Shown here: positions 62,209 through 64,000 of the stretch, in pieces
How the letters are laid out: each line of letters begins with the position of its first letter
Position numbering within the stretch: the first letter of the stretch is position 1
Origin: Methanoregula sp.
GTDB lineage: Archaea > Halobacteriota > Methanomicrobia > Methanomicrobiales > Methanospirillaceae
Assembly (NCBI RefSeq): GCF_028679125.1
Contig: NZ_JAJRCG010000002.1
Coordinates: 62,001-126,000, forward strand
Length of the DNA: 64,000 bases
Direction: 5' to 3'
Program-made: the position numbers and the translations under genes
Notes under the pieces: generated by a model
The model's database searches: none
Told to the model about the DNA's origin: nothing
The model's input: the letters and a program-made list of their open reading frames with translations, nothing else

Positions 62209-63159
62209 ATGTATACGATTACCCTCATCCCCCCGGAAGAGAAAGACCGGCTGGCTGCCCGCCTCATGCCGGCCGTCCGGTACGAGATCAAATCCGAGAT
62301 CTATGGCTGCTGCATCAAGCTCCTGTCCGATGATCCCGTGCTCCGGGATACCTGGCAGGAGAATTTTTACGCCATGTCGCAGAGCATCCGCTCGCACGGA
62401 CGAATGTTCGTTTTCAAAGACCCGGCGTATCCTCCCGACACCGTCCTCTACGAGCCGCAGGCCCGGACCGCGTTCCTCTTCAACATCGGGTATTACGGGT
62501 GGATCAAGTCCCTGGCGCTCAGTCTCACCGGCGATATCCTGGAAGATGAACACGGAATCTTTTCGGTGCACGGGGCCTGCATTGACATCGCGGGCAACGG
62601 CCTCTGCCTGATCGGGATCTCCGGCGCTGGCAAGACAACGCAGACCTATGGGCTTCTGAAGCATCCCGCGACCCGCATCGTCTCGGATGACTGGTTCTTC
62701 TCCCGGATGTTCGGCCCGGAGATTCTTGCCTATGGCTCCGAGAAGAACTTCTATATCCGGCAGGACCTGGCCACGGTCTGGAAAGAATACAGCGGGCTTG
62801 TCAAAGCGGATGAATATGACCGGAACGGGCGTGCTGTCGCGGATCTCCGGTGGGTGATCGGGAAAGGGAGACTCCTCCCCCTGACCACTCTGCGGACGGT
62901 CATCATGCTCAGGCGCGACCCGGCTGACCGGAATACCGTGCAGTCCCTGAACCCGGAGGCGGCGCTCGCGCTCTTCGAGAAGAACAATTTCTTCAACCCC
63001 CACCTCCTTGTCAGCAGCCCCTACAAAGCGGCGATACGGAAGCGGTACATGAGCGAGCTGCTCGGGCGGACAACCGTGTACGAGGTCAATACGATCGGTA
63101 CGCCGGCCGAGACGCAGAGGATGATCCGGTCGCTCGTTGCCGTCCCGCAGGAGATCTGA
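62209..63159 (+). CDS. HPr kinase-like P-loop protein
   Basis: A 316-residue protein with the HPr-kinase C-terminal fold: HGACIDIAGNGLCLIGISGA followed by GKTTQTYGLLKHP (P-loop near residue 150), then TRIVSDDWFFSR with the paired acidic residues near 172. The N-terminal half is different from bacterial HprK and of unknown role. Methanogens lack the HPr/PTS system, so the substrate must be another protein or small molecule. Start at the ATG at 62209; an earlier ATG nine codons upstream is less likely. Confidence 0.8.
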   Translation: MYTITLIPPEEKDRLAARLMPAVRYEIKSEIYGCCIKLLSDDPVLRDTWQENFYAMSQSIRSHGRMFVFKDPAYPPDTVLYEPQARTAFLFNIGYYGWIKSLALSLTGDILEDEHGIFSVHGACIDIAGNGLCLIGISGAGKTTQTYGLLKHPATRIVSDDWFFSRMFGPEILAYGSEKNFYIRQDLATVWKEYSGLVKADEYDRNGRAVADLRWVIGKGRLLPLTTLRTVIMLRRDPADRNTVQSLNPEAALALFEKNNFFNPHLLVSSPYKAAIRKRYMSELLGRTTVYEVNTIGTPAETQRMIRSLVAVPQEI

Positions 63160-63320
63160 ACCGGATCCTGAAAATATCGTTTGATCATTATTAGACCGTC
63201 AGCACAGTCTGATCATACTGTTGACTCTCCGGGTTAAAATGGACAGGAAACGGGAAAATTTCTGTCATTTTTCCACATTTCCGCTCTTTTTTAAAAAGAT
63301 GGATAGGGATTTCCGGATTG

Positions 63321-63764
63321 TCAGGTCTGTGCTTTCTTCAGGTGGAGATCGAACACGCCATTTCTCATGCTCAGTCGGGCCCCCTGATTCGTGACCGGTC
63401 CGGGAAGCGTGACAACCCTTTGTAAGGCGATCGATACCCGTTCCGGCCCGGCATTCCTGCCAGTGTCCCCGCACTCGTTTCCCTCGCAGTCACAGGTGAT
63501 CTTCAGCATATCCCGATTGATGAGATCAACGGATATTTTTGCATTTGTCCCCGGGATCGTATCCATCGTCACCGTTACTTCGTCATCATGTACCGTGACT
63601 TCCGCGTCCAGGTTATGCAGGTACTGGCAAATGATCTCAGGATTTTTTTCTGGCGGCAACAGCGGGTTGTCCGCAGGTTCAAGAGCAAGCTGGTACAGGT
63701 AGTCCATGGATGCTCTGAGTTCATCGAGTTCATCATAGATAGATCGGCGAAAACGTCGTACCAT
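63321..63764 (-). CDS. Hsp20/alpha-crystallin-type small heat-shock protein
   Basis: A 147-residue protein with an alpha-crystallin-like domain: LDAEVTVHDDEVTVTMDTIP near residue 52, RVVTLPGPVTNQGARLSMRN and GVFDLHLKK at the end, the A-x-x-x-NGVL-type motif. The first 45 residues are helical (YDELDELRASMDYLYQLALE). A CDCEGNECGDTG cysteine-rich insert in the middle is unusual for the family. Likely a chaperone oligomer subunit. Confidence 0.82.
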   Translation of the reverse strand: MVRRFRRSIYDELDELRASMDYLYQLALEPADNPLLPPEKNPEIICQYLHNLDAEVTVHDDEVTVTMDTIPGTNAKISVDLINRDMLKITCDCEGNECGDTGRNAGPERVSIALQRVVTLPGPVTNQGARLSMRNGVFDLHLKKAQT

Positions 63765-63863
63765 TTCTCAACCTCCTCTTTTTTGTTGCCCAGGTGAGAT
63801 CCCACCTGGATAAGGGGACGGAGGATGTCTGGGCGAATATAGGTTGTGGTAAAAAAGAACCGG

Positions 63864-64000
63864 TTAGATGTACTGGTTTCTCCTGAGCCAGTCAGTCTGC
63901 GGTTTGAGATACCGGTAAATAATATCGCATTTTTCATCCTGGAAACTCCAGGGAACGACAAGAACGGTATCTCCCTCACGTATCCACTGGCGTTTCTTCA
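63864..64000 (-). CDS. eif1A: Translation initiation factor aIF-1A (C-terminal part)
   Basis: The last 44 codons are in the window: [20 protein letters not shown], then [20 protein letters not shown] and NQYI before a TAA. This is the OB-fold end and the tail of archaeal aIF-1A. The rest of the gene lies past base 64000. The Hsp20 gene is 99 bases downstream. Confidence 0.92.
   Translation of the reverse strand, partial: KKRQWIREGDTVLVVPWSFQDEKCDIIYRYLKPQTDWLRRNQYI

Overview
The window looks like a chromosomal segment of a methanogenic archaeon of the order Methanomicrobiales, most likely Methanoregula or a close relative (inference from gene content, not from a database match). Evidence: archaeal-type S-adenosylmethionine synthetase, an archaeal histone, replication factor C large subunit with a C-terminal PIP-like box, transcription factor S, archaeosortase, archaeal aIF-1A and Pth2, two methanogenesis-marker genes (mtxX and marker 2), TATA-type promoters, and GC-rich genes throughout except one AT-rich block.

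Layout. 0-3 kb: 3' end of the SAM synthetase gene, then a compact hisG-hisA-hisB run. 2.9-12 kb: housekeeping and small genes: GNAT/MarR pair with palindromic operators, histone, mtxX + marker 2, rfcL, UPF0146, archaemetzincin, two membrane proteins, a repeat-rich protein of unknown function, a tautomerase. 12-18.1 kb: a gene-poor kilobase and a minus-strand cluster headed by a TetR regulator (methyltransferase, EFR1-type flavodoxin/ferredoxin, amidohydrolase, ICMT-like membrane methyltransferase), with TetR-type palindromes upstream of the ICMT gene. 18.5-20.3 kb: a condensation-domain acyltransferase.

20.9-33.5 kb is an accessory island packed with toxin-antitoxin and defence-type genes: MntA/HepT, HicB, an orphan nucleotidyltransferase, a RelE-type pair, an unknown gene behind a 24-codon leader ORF, AbiEi/AbiEii, a 1707-residue P-loop protein with a PD-(D/E)xK-like N-terminus in an AT-rich block, and a GNAT toxin with a 48-residue partner. 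A dispersed repeat family lies between these modules; two long direct copies (about 540-590 bp) bracket abiE. A decayed fragment of a uvrA 5' region sits at the right edge, about 1.2 kb before the resident uvrA.

33.8-50 kb: uvrA (full length but broken by one in-frame TAA), uvrC, lipoprotein, transcription factor S, archaeosortase, CDP-alcohol phosphatidyltransferase, riboflavin-pathway reductase, SppA peptidase, truD-pth2, a methyltransferase, a DrrAB-type ABC exporter and a P-type Ca2+ ATPase. 50-61 kb: a signal-transduction region: two response-regulator-type genes, an HTH-PAS histidine kinase, two tiny coupled ORFs, a SatP/YaaH transporter, a soluble PAS chemoreceptor, CheW, a REC-PAS-kinase and a giant REC-coiled-coil protein. 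61-64 kb: NudC-like Nudix hydrolase, HPr-kinase-like P-loop protein, Hsp20 and the 3' end of aIF-1A.

Main points for a second look: the uvrA nonsense codon, the large STAND-like protein, the repeat family that separates the TA modules, the uvrA relic, and the coupled small ORFs.
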